Source: Alkalicella caledoniensis
GTDB lineage: Bacteria > Bacillota > Proteinivoracia > Proteinivoracales > Proteinivoracaceae
DNA: 64,000 nt
Reading direction: 5' to 3'
Assembly (NCBI RefSeq): GCF_014467015.1
Contig: NZ_CP058559.1
Span: forward strand, 868,001 to 932,000
Positions 26,739 through 35,170 of the stretch are shown in pieces. The notes under the pieces were generated by a model. That model was not told where the DNA came from and searched no databases. It saw only the letters and a list, made by a program, of their open reading frames with translations. A program made the translations under genes and the position numbers. Within the stretch, counting starts at the first letter, position 1. Every line of letters starts with the position of its first letter.

Positions 26739-27443
26739 ATGGGAAGAAAACCAAAGTATAGTAAAGAAGTAAAAATCAAAGCTTGCAAGGATTATGAGAA
26801 AGGTCATAGTAGTTTTGTAGGAATTGCAGATGAAATTGGAACTACAAAGGAAGCTGTGCGTCAGTGGTATATCAGATATAAAGAACATGGATCTAGTGTA
26901 TTTGATACATCAAGTAGAAACCAATCATATAGCAAGGAGTTTAAGTTGTCAGTAGTAGATGAATATTCATCAGGGAAATATTCAATGCCAGACTTAGTAG
27001 CTAAGTATAATATTACTTATTCTGTATTAAGAGGATGGATTACTAAATGGTATAATGGTATAGAAATAGAGGATTACGATCCTAAGGGGGATGTCTATAC
27101 TATGAAATCTAGAAAAACTACATTTGAAGAGAGATTAGAGATAGCAAAATGGGTTATCAAAAATAATATGAGCTACAAAGTTGCGGCTGACAAGTATTCA
27201 ATTACTTATGCGCTCGTATATAAATGGACAAGAGCATATATAGACAAGGGACCAGAAGCACTAAAGTATCAAAAGCGTGGACCAAAGCTCAAATCTGAAA
27301 TTGATGAAAATAATTTAACTGATGTTGAAAAATTAAAACTTGAACTTGAAAAAGAAAAGGCATTGAGAAAAAGAAGAGAATTTGAACTCGAAGTTCTTAA
27401 AAAAAAAGAGGAATTCGAAAGGCAACTTCGCTCTCGAAAGTAA
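26739..27443 (+). CDS. IS3-family transposase OrfA
   Basis: A 234-residue DNA-binding OrfA with three successive helix-turn-helix segments (about 1-60, 62-115 and 120-180; for example SKEVKIKACKDYEKG and FEERLEIAKWVIKNNMSYKVAA) and a C-terminal leucine-rich coiled coil that helps dimerise with OrfAB. A palindrome at the left end partly covers its GGAGGT ribosome site (26726). A slippery run of nine A and one G (27399-27408) lies near the 3' end for -1 frameshifting into orfB. Confidence 0.85.
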   Translation: MGRKPKYSKEVKIKACKDYEKGHSSFVGIADEIGTTKEAVRQWYIRYKEHGSSVFDTSSRNQSYSKEFKLSVVDEYSSGKYSMPDLVAKYNITYSVLRGWITKWYNGIEIEDYDPKGDVYTMKSRKTTFEERLEIAKWVIKNNMSYKVAADKYSITYALVYKWTRAYIDKGPEALKYQKRGPKLKSEIDENNLTDVEKLKLELEKEKALRKRREFELEVLKKKEEFERQLRSRK

Positions 27444-28321
27444 GACATGAAGCAGAATACAAAACAGTAGTTTTTTTTAAAGATCAAGGTTATGCAGTGA
27501 CCAAAATATGCGAATTTCTAAATATCTCAAGAAGTGCATACTACAAACATAAAAAACGTGTGAAACCTGAAAAAGAAAAACAAGATGAATTATTATGTTC
27601 ACTAATTAATGAATATCATATAACTTTTGATGGGATTTTAGGCTATAGAAGAATGGCTATGTTCATTAACAAACTAAATCATAAGTCATTCTCAGAAGGG
27701 TATATACATAGACTTATGAATCTTTTAGGTATTACAGCCAGGATTAGAAGAAAGAAAGTTAATCGTAAGAGAACAAAACCAGAATATACGAAAGAAAATA
27801 TTTTATCAAGAGACTTTACTACTGAGGCTCCTAATGAGAAATGGCTTACAGATGTAACTGAATTCTCAATTCCTGGAGATAGTAGAAAGCTTTATTTAAG
27901 CCCAATTATGGATCTTTATGATAATAGTATTATTGAATATAAACTTTCCTTCAAAAATAATAATCATCTTGTATTTGACATGTTTGATAAAGCAATAGAA
28001 AAGTATCCTGATGCAAAGCCGATATTTCACAGCGATAGAGGCTTTCAATACACAGGTAATATCTTTAGAGATAAAATCCAGGAAGCTGGTATGACTCAAA
28101 GCATGTCGAGGGTTGGCAAGTGTATAGATAACGGGCCTATGGAAGGTTTTTTTGGAGTTTTGAAAGCTGAAATGTTTTACGGAAAAAAGTTTAAGTCACT
28201 TGAAGAACTTAGGTGGAAAATAGTTGAATATATTAAGTTTTACAACGAAAAAAGATTTCAAAAAAGACTAAGATGCATGGCTCCTTTAGAATATAGAAAC
28301 CATGCATCAAAATGTGCATAA
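27407..28321 (+). CDS. IS3-family transposase OrfB (reached by -1 frameshift)
   Basis: Catalytic DDE integrase part. The open frame lies in the -1 frame relative to OrfA; reading from the A9G slip gives the usual OrfB opening VRHEAEYKTVV before the first possible initiator (GTG 27497). HTH_21-like KICEFLNISRSAYYKHKKR, then the rve core with D in LTDVTEF, D in FHSDRGFQY and E in GPMEGFFGVLK. The C-terminal EYIKFYNEKRFQ is typical. The gene appears intact, so OrfAB could still be made, although the right end of the element is split by the IS256 insertion. Confidence 0.85.
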   Translation, partial: RGIRKATSLSKVRHEAEYKTVVFFKDQGYAVTKICEFLNISRSAYYKHKKRVKPEKEKQDELLCSLINEYHITFDGILGYRRMAMFINKLNHKSFSEGYIHRLMNLLGITARIRRKKVNRKRTKPEYTKENILSRDFTTEAPNEKWLTDVTEFSIPGDSRKLYLSPIMDLYDNSIIEYKLSFKNNNHLVFDMFDKAIEKYPDAKPIFHSDRGFQYTGNIFRDKIQEAGMTQSMSRVGKCIDNGPMEGFFGVLKAEMFYGKKFKSLEELRWKIVEYIKFYNEKRFQKRLRCMAPLEYRNHASKCA

Positions 28322-28444
28322 ATTTTAATTTAGGGAGTATAAATAATTTAGTGTAATTGGATTTCTTACTTTACTGCATCTACTAGTAGAAAATCTAAAC
28401 ATACATCAGAAATATTTTCCCATTACTGGGATATAATATTCATG

Positions 28445-28543
28445 GCTCTTACTTACTAAAAGGATAAGGCAATACTGGAGAGTAACCTGAGCGATTAGTA
28501 AGGTTCTGCCGAGGATAGAGGATCTGACCCTCTATCTTTTTTT
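28445..28543 (+). ncRNA. Possible short structured RNA in the noncoding part of the IS256 element
   Basis: On the plus strand, antiparallel to the transposase gene, CTTACTAA (28452-28459) pairs with TTAGTAAG (28495-28502), then a clear terminator follows: GATAGAGG (28514-28521) with CCTCTATC (28529-28536) and seven T residues. A TATAAT box stands at 28432-28437 without a good -35. The block is repeated in the other two copies. It may be a small RNA, or just a terminator that blocks transcription running in from outside. Confidence 0.3.
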
Positions 28544-28601
28544 GCCCTTTTTTCTATCCTTGGGAGAACTAAAGCGATAAACTCCTGGGCAAAGCCCAGC
28601 A

Positions 28602-29819
28602 CTAAACAGCTAAATTTGAGTCAATTCTATCCTCAAAATATATTGCAAACTGGGAGATACATTGTTTCCAGATCCTAAGTGGTTGAGTCCACTTCTTAGA
28701 TATTTCCATGGTAGCTAAGTACAATATTTTTTCTAAGGCTTCATCGTTAGGGTAAGATGTTTTAGTTTTAGTAACTTTACGCAGCTGTCTATGGTATGCT
28801 TCGATGGTATTTGTAGTATAGATCAATTTACGTATCTCGTTAGGATACTTAAAGTAAACAGTTAACTCATCCCAATTTTTTTCCCATGATTTAATAATTA
28901 TTGGGTGTTTTTTACCCCACTTTTCTTTGAACTCTTCAAAAGCATATTCTGCTTCATCAAGAGTTAAAGCTTGGTATACTTTTTTCAGGTCTACCATTAC
29001 CTGTTTCATTTCTTTATACGAAACATACTTCATCGAGTTTCTGATTTGGTGAATAACACATAGCTGTATTTCTGTTTTTGGAAAGGCAGAGTTAATAGCC
29101 TCAGAAAAGCCTGAAAGTCCGTCCTTACAAGCAATTAGGATGTCTTCTACACCTCTATTTTTAAGGTCATTAAGTACTCCTAGCCAGAACTTTGAACTTT
29201 CGTTACCACCAATCCATATTCCTAAAACTTCCTTGTGACCTGCCATATTTATACCTAGTACACTGTAAGCCGCTTTATTAATTATCCTGTTATCTTCACG
29301 AACTTTAAAGTGAATTGCATCAAGGAAAACTATAGGGTAGATCCTATCTAGTGGCCTAGATTGCCATTCAGCAATCATAGGTAGTATCCTGTCTGTAACT
29401 TTACTAACCATTGTTGCTGATACCTCGATGCCGTAGATATCTTGCATATGGCTTTCTATGTCACGTGTGGTCATTCCGTTAGCATACATGGATATTATTT
29501 TATCTTCGAGCTCATTGCTAGTCCGTTGATATTTCTTGATTACTTGTGGTTCAAAATCCCCATTACGATCCCTTGGGATTTCTATGGTTGATTCTCCGTA
29601 CTTAGTCTTAATGGTTTTCTTGTTGTAACCATTTCTACTATTCCCTGAATGATCGCCAATGGGTGAGTGTTTATCATAGCCTAAATGCTCATCCATTTCA
29701 GCTTCGAAGATTTCCTGCATAGTATCTTTGAATAAACTTTTTAAGTGTTCTTGTACTTCTTCTACACTTCGGCACTCTTTTGCTAATTCTTTGGCTAATA
29801 AATTACCCTTTGTAGTCAT
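28602..29819 (-). CDS. IS256-family (Mutator-type) transposase, copy 1
   Basis: A 405-residue DDE transposase. Family marks: LGYDKHSPIGDHSGNSRNGY near residue 48, catalytic D in PIVFLDAIHFKV (about 170), D in LIACKDGLSGF (about 235), and the E in NTIEAYHRQLRKV (about 337). AAGGGGTTG precedes the ATG at 29819. The frame is complete. The product is the same in all three copies in this window, so transposase can act on each of them. Confidence 0.95.
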   Translation of the reverse strand: MTTKGNLLAKELAKECRSVEEVQEHLKSLFKDTMQEIFEAEMDEHLGYDKHSPIGDHSGNSRNGYNKKTIKTKYGESTIEIPRDRNGDFEPQVIKKYQRTSNELEDKIISMYANGMTTRDIESHMQDIYGIEVSATMVSKVTDRILPMIAEWQSRPLDRIYPIVFLDAIHFKVREDNRIINKAAYSVLGINMAGHKEVLGIWIGGNESSKFWLGVLNDLKNRGVEDILIACKDGLSGFSEAINSAFPKTEIQLCVIHQIRNSMKYVSYKEMKQVMVDLKKVYQALTLDEAEYAFEEFKEKWGKKHPIIIKSWEKNWDELTVYFKYPNEIRKLIYTTNTIEAYHRQLRKVTKTKTSYPNDEALEKILYLATMEISKKWTQPLRIWKQCISQFAIYFEDRIDSNLAV

Positions 29820-29942
29820 AATTGGACAACCCCTTTTTTAGTGGTATTATTATCCAATTACACGTAATTTATTACGCTCTCTTAATTTAATTAACTGTCT
29901 ACTTGACAAAGGTCAGTTCACTTTAGAGCTACTTTTTCGGTT

Positions 29943-30212
29943 CTATAATTTTTCCTTAAACCATTCTATAATATCATCAGATTCATAAAGGGGCTTTCCA
30001 TCCACTAAAAGCATGGGGACTTGATCTTTCCCACCTAACCTAACAAGCTCATCTTCATATTTAGGGTCTGCCTTTATGTCCACCAACTCAACAGATAGAT
30101 TATTCTCCTTAACATACTTCTCTACCTTGTTACAAAAAGGACACCCCTGCATAACATACAGTTTTATATCTTTAATAGTTATCACCTCAATTTTAGTATA
30201 TCTGATTCTCAT
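29943..30212 (-). CDS. Glutaredoxin-family thiol oxidoreductase (NrdH-like)
   Basis: A small thioredoxin-fold protein with the dithiol active site GCPFC near its N-terminus, the cis-proline loop QVPMLLVDG and C-terminal ESDDIIEWFKEKL, as in glutaredoxin/NrdH redoxins that reduce disulfides. The start is uncertain: GTG/ATG at 30215/30212 has AGGAAGG upstream and gives an unusual 14-residue lead, while GAGGTGA inside the frame would fit an ATT start just before KDIKLYVMQ. The gene lies next to the IS3 insertion that split its likely terminator. Confidence 0.8.
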   Translation of the reverse strand: MRIRYTKIEVITIKDIKLYVMQGCPFCNKVEKYVKENNLSVELVDIKADPKYEDELVRLGGKDQVPMLLVDGKPLYESDDIIEWFKEKL

Positions 30213-30277
30213 CACAAATAACCTTCCTAAATCCTCATCCCTCTGAATGGAAATTCTCCATTAAAATAAAAACTCAG

Positions 30278-30679
30278 CTATTCGTATTGATATGGTAGAT
30301 CAGTATAATTAACACAGGTTAATTGCTCACGGGCATTATTAATTAACTTTAATACTTCTTTTTTAGATAACTTACTATCATTTAAAACTATCTCAAGTAC
30401 TATGGCAAGATTAAACCCAGCAATTAGAAAAGTGTTAGGTCTATGACAAAAGGGAACAAATTTTTGTGTTATACTTCCACCCATCAAATCAGTGAATATT
30501 ACAAGTTCATCATCGTCATCAATATTTGAAAAAAACTCCCTTATCTCTTTATCAATATCAGTATTTTGAGTATAAGCACTTATATATTTTATGCTGGCAC
30601 CGTGCCCTATTAAAGTTTCCAAACAGCTTTTTATACCATCTGCAAAAGCCCCGTGTGTGGCTAAAACTATTTTCCTCAT
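30278..30679 (-). CDS. PTS EIIA, mannose/sorbose family (orphan)
   Basis: A 133-residue EIIA domain of the mannose family: KIVLATHGAFADGI carries the phosphorylated H9, and FTDLMGGSITQKF the second conserved loop. No IIB, IIC or IID gene is near, so it is an orphan that may have a regulatory role or serve a permease elsewhere. AGGAGGAATGAGCT precedes the ATG. The 352 bases upstream (30680-31031) contain only the kinase terminator and probably its own promoter. Confidence 0.85.
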   Translation of the reverse strand: MRKIVLATHGAFADGIKSCLETLIGHGASIKYISAYTQNTDIDKEIREFFSNIDDDDELVIFTDLMGGSITQKFVPFCHRPNTFLIAGFNLAIVLEIVLNDSKLSKKEVLKLINNAREQLTCVNYTDLPYQYE

Positions 30680-30928
30680 AGCTCATTCCTCCTATATTAT
30701 ATTTTTAGATAGTTATATTTAAAGTTTAAACACACAAACGTATTCCGTCTTTGTCTTTAAATTTATATTTCTATTTTTCATATATAATCCCCTTCATTTT
30801 TTCAAAAATAAATCCTCTTTTTCTTAATATGCTCCCTTTTTTTCCCCTACACTCTCTTTAAAATCCCAGTAGTATAAACCTTTAAGTTTCTTTAAAAATT
30901 TATAATTCTTTCAAACAAACATAAGTAA

Positions 30929-30970
30929 AACAAGGCATAACCCTTTATCCAAATGGGTCATGCCTTGTTC
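30929..30970 (-). terminator. Terminator of the second two-component operon
   Basis: CAAGGCATAACCC (30931-30943) pairs with GGGTCATGCCTTG (30954-30966). The hairpin stands 62 bases past the kinase stop. A near copy is at 33804. Confidence 0.7.
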
Positions 30971-31031
30971 AGTTTTATAATTACCAACCAAAAACCCCTG
31001 TCACAAAATAGTGGACAAAGGAAAGTTTCCG

Positions 31032-33008
31032 CTATTTTGGAAAAGAAATAATAAGTTTAAACAAATCTCCATCAATTGATATGCTCAAGCTACCCTTTTG
31101 TAGCTCAACTAAGTCCTTTGCTATGGCCAAACCGAGCCCTGATCCTTCAGTGTTTCTAGACTTATCTCCCCTATTAAACCTCTCCGTCATTTCCCCCGGG
31201 TCAAAGTTCATTTCATAGGATGAAATATTTTTAAAAGTAAAACTTACCATACCATTAGAATCTTCAACATCTACATAGACCCTACTATTATCTAGTGAAT
31301 ATTTTAATATGTTGGATAAAATATTTTCGAACACACGATAAGTTTTTTTCCCATCTAGATTACAGTGGACTTTATCTTCAGGTAGGCTAATCTTAAACTG
31401 TAGATTACTTTCGTTGATTTTATCTTCAAACTCTCCCATGGTTTGTCTTAAGAGGGCAACTGCGTCTATTTGTTCAAAGTTAAGTTCAATATTCCCACTA
31501 CTGGCTCTACTCGCTTCAAATAAATCTTCAATTAATGTTTTTAACCTATTTGATTTCTTATCAATTACATCAATGTATTCTAGACGCAATTCCTCTGATG
31601 TTTCCTTTTTCAGTAAGTCTACATATGTGATAATGGATGTCAATGGTGTTTTTAAGTCATGGGAAACATTTGTAATCAAATCTGTCTTCATTTTTTCACT
31701 TTTTAGTTCTTCATTCACCGCTACTTGGAAACCTTCTTTTATGTTATTGAGGTTTTTACTAATTGGTTCAAATAACCCAGCCTCTTTTTCATTAAGTGTT
31801 ATTTCAAAATTGCCCCTAGCTATCTCTTCACTGGCTAAATGAATCTCTTTAAGGTTGTCAAAAAACTTTGTTAGGTAATTAAATAGGTACACAGTATACA
31901 CTATTGCTAGAATATAACCTATAAAACCAGAGAAACTTATTACCCAGAGAATTACCACATTTATAATTAAAGCTCTTAGTAAGGTTTTGTGATAATCATT
32001 TGTTATGTCCAACGCAAAAATATTATTAACAAATCCCCTCAATTTATTGTAGGCTTTTACCATAACTTTTAAAAATAAGCTATTAAGTATAAATCCTTTA
32101 TAAATCCCTAGTTGACTTACATATTTTAGGTATACTATTCCTAGGTAAGTCTGAAGAACAATTATAAATGTTACTGGAATGCCAATAAGATAAAACGTAT
32201 AATTCGGTTTATACAGTGCATCCAAGACATCTTGGTGGTTTGAATAGCCAAATAGGAATCCATCGCCATATATAACAGCCAGAAAAAAAAGAACGCCGGC
32301 AAAAAACAGAAAAAACAGTAATTTGAATTCTATGAAGATGCTATTGTAAATTCTATGAAGTGATACCTTCCTTTGGTAAGAATACGGTACTGCAATAGCA
32401 GCTATTATTAGTAAAGATATGCTAACCAGTGTAATACCCAGCAAAATCTTCCAGTGGTAAGTAAAGATGTTATGCAATTTCATTTCAGTTGTAAAAACAT
32501 CATTGAAATCCTCAAACCCTGGGTAAATAAGGTAGGTAATTTTATGATGGGAAAGATCACTTTCATCTGAGGATCTCTCTAGGTTAAAATAAAACGTACT
32601 AGTGTTGATTTCAGTACTCCCTTGTACATTGGGGTTTCCCACTTCATCAAATGTAACTACTATATGCTGAACACTTTTCCCTTTTTCCCCCTGCAAACTT
32701 TGCTGTGTTACATCTGGAATATTGCTAGTGAATGTTCCGTTTTCCATATCTAGTATGTGATATTTAATGCTCTTTACATTGTTAAAATCTGCAAATCTTG
32801 TTTCCTCATCCATTAGATAGCGGGTGTATTGTGCTAAATAATTAGCGAATGCATTAGTTCTCATATATGATTTGTAATCATCACCTGTATAGGATTTTTC
32901 CTTAATTGGCCCGTAACTTCCCACAGCTATTAAAGTAAACAAAATAAGAACTAATATTGTAAATACCGAAGCATGTTTAATATGTTTATTGTTGGAACTT
33001 GTATCCAA
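31032..33008 (-). CDS. Large multi-pass sensor histidine kinase
   Basis: A 658-residue kinase. TM1 (about 14-32), a 150-residue outside region, then at least four more membrane helices (about 187-208, 229-247, 271-293, 346-376), a HAMP-like stretch (about 385-430), HisKA with H450 in NVSHDLKTPLTS, and HATPase_c (G2 box GSGLGLAIAKDL). The kinase core is close to VanS/PhoR-like enzymes that work with VanR-type regulators. Start is a TTG inside the end of the regulator gene (23-base overlap). The signal is unknown; the unusual number of membrane helices suggests it senses something at or in the membrane. Confidence 0.9.
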   Translation of the reverse strand: MDTSSNNKHIKHASVFTILVLILFTLIAVGSYGPIKEKSYTGDDYKSYMRTNAFANYLAQYTRYLMDEETRFADFNNVKSIKYHILDMENGTFTSNIPDVTQQSLQGEKGKSVQHIVVTFDEVGNPNVQGSTEINTSTFYFNLERSSDESDLSHHKITYLIYPGFEDFNDVFTTEMKLHNIFTYHWKILLGITLVSISLLIIAAIAVPYSYQRKVSLHRIYNSIFIEFKLLFFLFFAGVLFFLAVIYGDGFLFGYSNHQDVLDALYKPNYTFYLIGIPVTFIIVLQTYLGIVYLKYVSQLGIYKGFILNSLFLKVMVKAYNKLRGFVNNIFALDITNDYHKTLLRALIINVVILWVISFSGFIGYILAIVYTVYLFNYLTKFFDNLKEIHLASEEIARGNFEITLNEKEAGLFEPISKNLNNIKEGFQVAVNEELKSEKMKTDLITNVSHDLKTPLTSIITYVDLLKKETSEELRLEYIDVIDKKSNRLKTLIEDLFEASRASSGNIELNFEQIDAVALLRQTMGEFEDKINESNLQFKISLPEDKVHCNLDGKKTYRVFENILSNILKYSLDNSRVYVDVEDSNGMVSFTFKNISSYEMNFDPGEMTERFNRGDKSRNTEGSGLGLAIAKDLVELQKGSLSISIDGDLFKLIISFPK

Positions 33009-33672
33009 TCCCCCACACCACCTTTAAATATTTAGGTTCCTTTGGGTTAATCTCAATTTTTTCCCTGATCCGCCTTATATGAACTGTGACAGTATCAGGG
33101 TTATAGGCTGGAACCTCCCACACCTTTTCGTAAATTTCTTCAATGGAAAATACCCTGTTAGGATTGCTCATGAGTAGGAATAGGATTTTGTATTCAATGG
33201 GAGTTATTTTTACATTCTCCCCATCAACAAAAAGCTCCTTGCTCTCATCCTTTAGTTCTACCCCACCTATCTTAAGTACACTCTCCTTTTGCTGTATACG
33301 CTCGGAAAAGGTTGTGTACCTACGCAATGATGAGTTCACCCTAGCCAGTAGTTCCATTGGGTTAAATGGTTTTGTGATATAATCATCAGCCCCCACATTA
33401 AGTCCCCAGATTTTGTCTACATCCTCACTCTTAGCTGACAAAAAGATAATCGGCACTGTACTGGTTTCCCTCATTTTCGTAACAGTGGCAATCCCATCTA
33501 ATTTAGGCATCATAATATCGATGATAACTAGATGAATGTCTTCTTTTGCAAAAACCTCTAAAGCTTCAATGCCATCATAAGCTTTAAAGACACTATGATT
33601 TAAACTTTTCAAATAAATTTCAATGGCATTAGTTATTTCTTTTTCATCATCCACAACCAAAATATTATACAT
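32986..33672 (-). CDS. OmpR-family response regulator (VanR-like)
   Basis: A 228-residue regulator with a receiver domain (D52 in IIDIMMP, VVDDE at 6-10, K in YITKPFNP) and a winged-helix domain (about 130-228; PDTVTVHIRRIREKI). AGGAGTGAATT precedes the ATG. First gene of a two-gene operon with the large kinase. Resembles VanR-type regulators, but no resistance genes are adjacent. Confidence 0.93.
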   Translation of the reverse strand: MYNILVVDDEKEITNAIEIYLKSLNHSVFKAYDGIEALEVFAKEDIHLVIIDIMMPKLDGIATVTKMRETSTVPIIFLSAKSEDVDKIWGLNVGADDYITKPFNPMELLARVNSSLRRYTTFSERIQQKESVLKIGGVELKDESKELFVDGENVKITPIEYKILFLLMSNPNRVFSIEEIYEKVWEVPAYNPDTVTVHIRRIREKIEINPKEPKYLKVVWGIGYKFQQ

Positions 33673-33800
33673 GTATAATTCACTCCTATTACTGTTGAGA
33701 TATCTCTAAAAACATAATAACACAGAGTTCTTAAAATCCTAGTATCATAAGTATTAAAAATTTCTTAAGAAACTATAATTCTTTCCTACAACACAATAAA

Positions 33801-33842
33801 AATAAGGCATAACCCTTTAGGAAATGGGTCATGCCTTGATTT
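33801..33842. terminator. Terminator-like hairpin, near copy of the one at 30931
   Basis: AAGGCATAACCC (33804-33815) pairs with GGGTCATGCCTT (33826-33837). T-rich flanks on both strands. It lies between the gene ending at 33908 and the response-regulator start, so it should end the 33908-34252 transcript. Confidence 0.65.
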
Positions 33843-33907
33843 TGTGTTGTTACATTATTCTAGCTCTACATTGATATTTGCATTTCATACACCTTAAATA
33901 ATCTCTC

Positions 33908-34252
33908 CTAAAGGAAAGTGGAACTCCAACATCCAAGTTTCTTAATGTTATTCCTTACGGACATAACAATCCCTGTAAGCACCATAGACCAACCAACTAC
34001 ATGTATCACCAGAATCGTCGATAGATTCGGGAATTTTGTTGACAGCGTAAAAGAATAAAAACCAATTCCTATGAGTAACTGAGTCTGTATTTTTATGTTG
34101 GTCCATGTAGCAAATTCCCTATCTTGTAATTTTTCTTTAACTCGTAAATTTATATACTTTCCTTTGTAAGTCAAATACGCTTCAGTTAAGAAAATTAAAG
34201 TCGCTATGTTTATCCATTCTAATAAGCCACGAATAAAAGTTAATGTTCTCAC
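33908..34252 (-). CDS. Small membrane protein of unknown function
   Basis: A 114-residue protein with about three hydrophobic segments (residues 8-28, 58-72 and 82-100), and a polar stretch between the first two. No family recognised. GAGGGGTGAGAAC precedes the ATG. Upstream on the same strand, 29 bases away, is another unknown membrane-anchored gene, so the two may form an operon. Confidence 0.65.
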   Translation of the reverse strand: MRTLTFIRGLLEWINIATLIFLTEAYLTYKGKYINLRVKEKLQDREFATWTNIKIQTQLLIGIGFYSFTLSTKFPNLSTILVIHVVGWSMVLTGIVMSVRNNIKKLGCWSSTFL

Positions 34253-34281
34253 CCCTCATTAAAAGCAGTCTACTTGATACA

Positions 34282-34686
34282 TCATCCTTGATTTCTCTTA
34301 AATATTTCATCAATGGCCTCAAACTGCTCTTTAGTAATTGTATAACCCCTTTGTTTTTCATAGTCTATTTCGATAAAATAAGTTTCCCTGTCTGGGTCTA
34401 AAACTACTTCATAATAATCGGTCTTATAATTGCGAGTTACACTCATACGATAATAAATTTTTGCCTTTCTTGGCACTACATCTGTTCTTTTAGCGCTTCT
34501 GATTATATTTGATATCTCTTTCAAATCACTACCTGTGTCTACTTTAATGAATGTAGTACGACCGTCAATTTCCTCTTTTAAGGGGTATGTGGGATCATGA
34601 ATCACTACTTCTTTTACTGGGTAACCATACATAAAAACAATTGCTACGATAACACAAACACTTAGCAATACAATATATTTACGCAT
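34282..34686 (-). CDS. Hypothetical exported or membrane-anchored protein
   Basis: A 134-residue protein with an N-terminal signal-anchor (residues 5-20) and an outside domain of mixed alpha/beta type with several Arg/Tyr-rich strands (RKAKIYYRMSVTRNYKTDYYEVVLD). No family recognised. GGAGGTTAATTAA precedes the ATG. Confidence 0.65.
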   Translation of the reverse strand: MRKYIVLLSVCVIVAIVFMYGYPVKEVVIHDPTYPLKEEIDGRTTFIKVDTGSDLKEISNIIRSAKRTDVVPRKAKIYYRMSVTRNYKTDYYEVVLDPDRETYFIEIDYEKQRGYTITKEQFEAIDEIFKRNQG

Positions 34687-34729
34687 TTAATTAACCTCCA
34701 CCAAAATTAAAACTATACTTCTGAAACCT

Positions 34730-35137
34730 TTATTTAGATTTAGATTTATACTTAATAATAACTTCCTCTAAAACTCGTCCTCCTGCTTCCACCACTGAAC
34801 TACATTTTGCATCTTCTTCACGATACATATCTTTCAGCATCTTACAGTTCAAAGTTTTCAATTCCCTTCTAAAGCTTTCAACAAAGTCTTCAGTAATCTC
34901 TTTAATTTCTTGGCTTTCATAGGCCCTCTTATCCACGAAAATTATCCCTAAAAGAGCCACAGAACCACTAACAACTCCACAGAGGTCTTCCACACCTACC
35001 CCTCCACCGAACCCTGCCATTACTTTAAATGTATCGGGGTTTAAGTGTAAGTTATAATATTCATTTCCAGCTAAGAGCATGGCCTCAGCGCAGTTATATC
35101 CATTTTGATAATTATCCCTGGCTATATCCTTTAACAT
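34730..35137 (-). CDS. C_GCAxxG_C_C family probable redox protein
   Basis: A 135-residue protein of the C_GCAxxG_C_C family, recognised by its cysteine pattern: NCAEA (C16), GVEDLCGVVSGS (about C53), LNCKML and AKCSSVV. Such proteins are widespread in anaerobes and may bind a metal or act in redox reactions, but no function is established. GGGTGATTAC precedes the ATG. It shares strand and close spacing with the DinB-like gene upstream. Confidence 0.8.
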   Translation of the reverse strand: MLKDIARDNYQNGYNCAEAMLLAGNEYYNLHLNPDTFKVMAGFGGGVGVEDLCGVVSGSVALLGIIFVDKRAYESQEIKEITEDFVESFRRELKTLNCKMLKDMYREEDAKCSSVVEAGGRVLEEVIIKYKSKSK

Positions 35138-35170
35138 GTAATCACCCTTTATTATATTTATTTCTAATTA

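Larger units (their letters stand above)
28333..29881 (-). mobile_element. IS256-family insertion sequence, copy 1
   Basis: 1549 bp from GGGAGTATAAAT to ATTACGCTCTC, with about 30-bp imperfect inverted ends that share GTGTAATTGGAT. Flanked by the perfect 8-bp duplication TTAATTTA (28325-28332 and 29882-29889). Encodes one transposase on the minus strand and has 269 noncoding bases beyond its stop. Two more copies at 47149 and 51733 appear identical. Inserted between orfB and the right end of the IS3 element. Confidence 0.95.
26670..29918 (+). mobile_element. IS3-family insertion sequence interrupted by an IS256-family element
   Basis: Contains the frameshifted orfA/orfB transposase pair of IS3-type elements. 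The ends carry imperfect inverted repeats sharing AAGTAGACAG (left, about 26685-26694; right copy at 29893-29904). CACT stands on both sides (26666-26669 and 29919-29922) as a 4-bp target duplication. An IS256-family element (28333-29881) sits just after orfB, so the intact IS3 element was about 1.69 kb. It had landed in the loop of a terminator-like hairpin whose arms now lie apart at 26652-26663 and 29925-29936. Confidence 0.85.
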
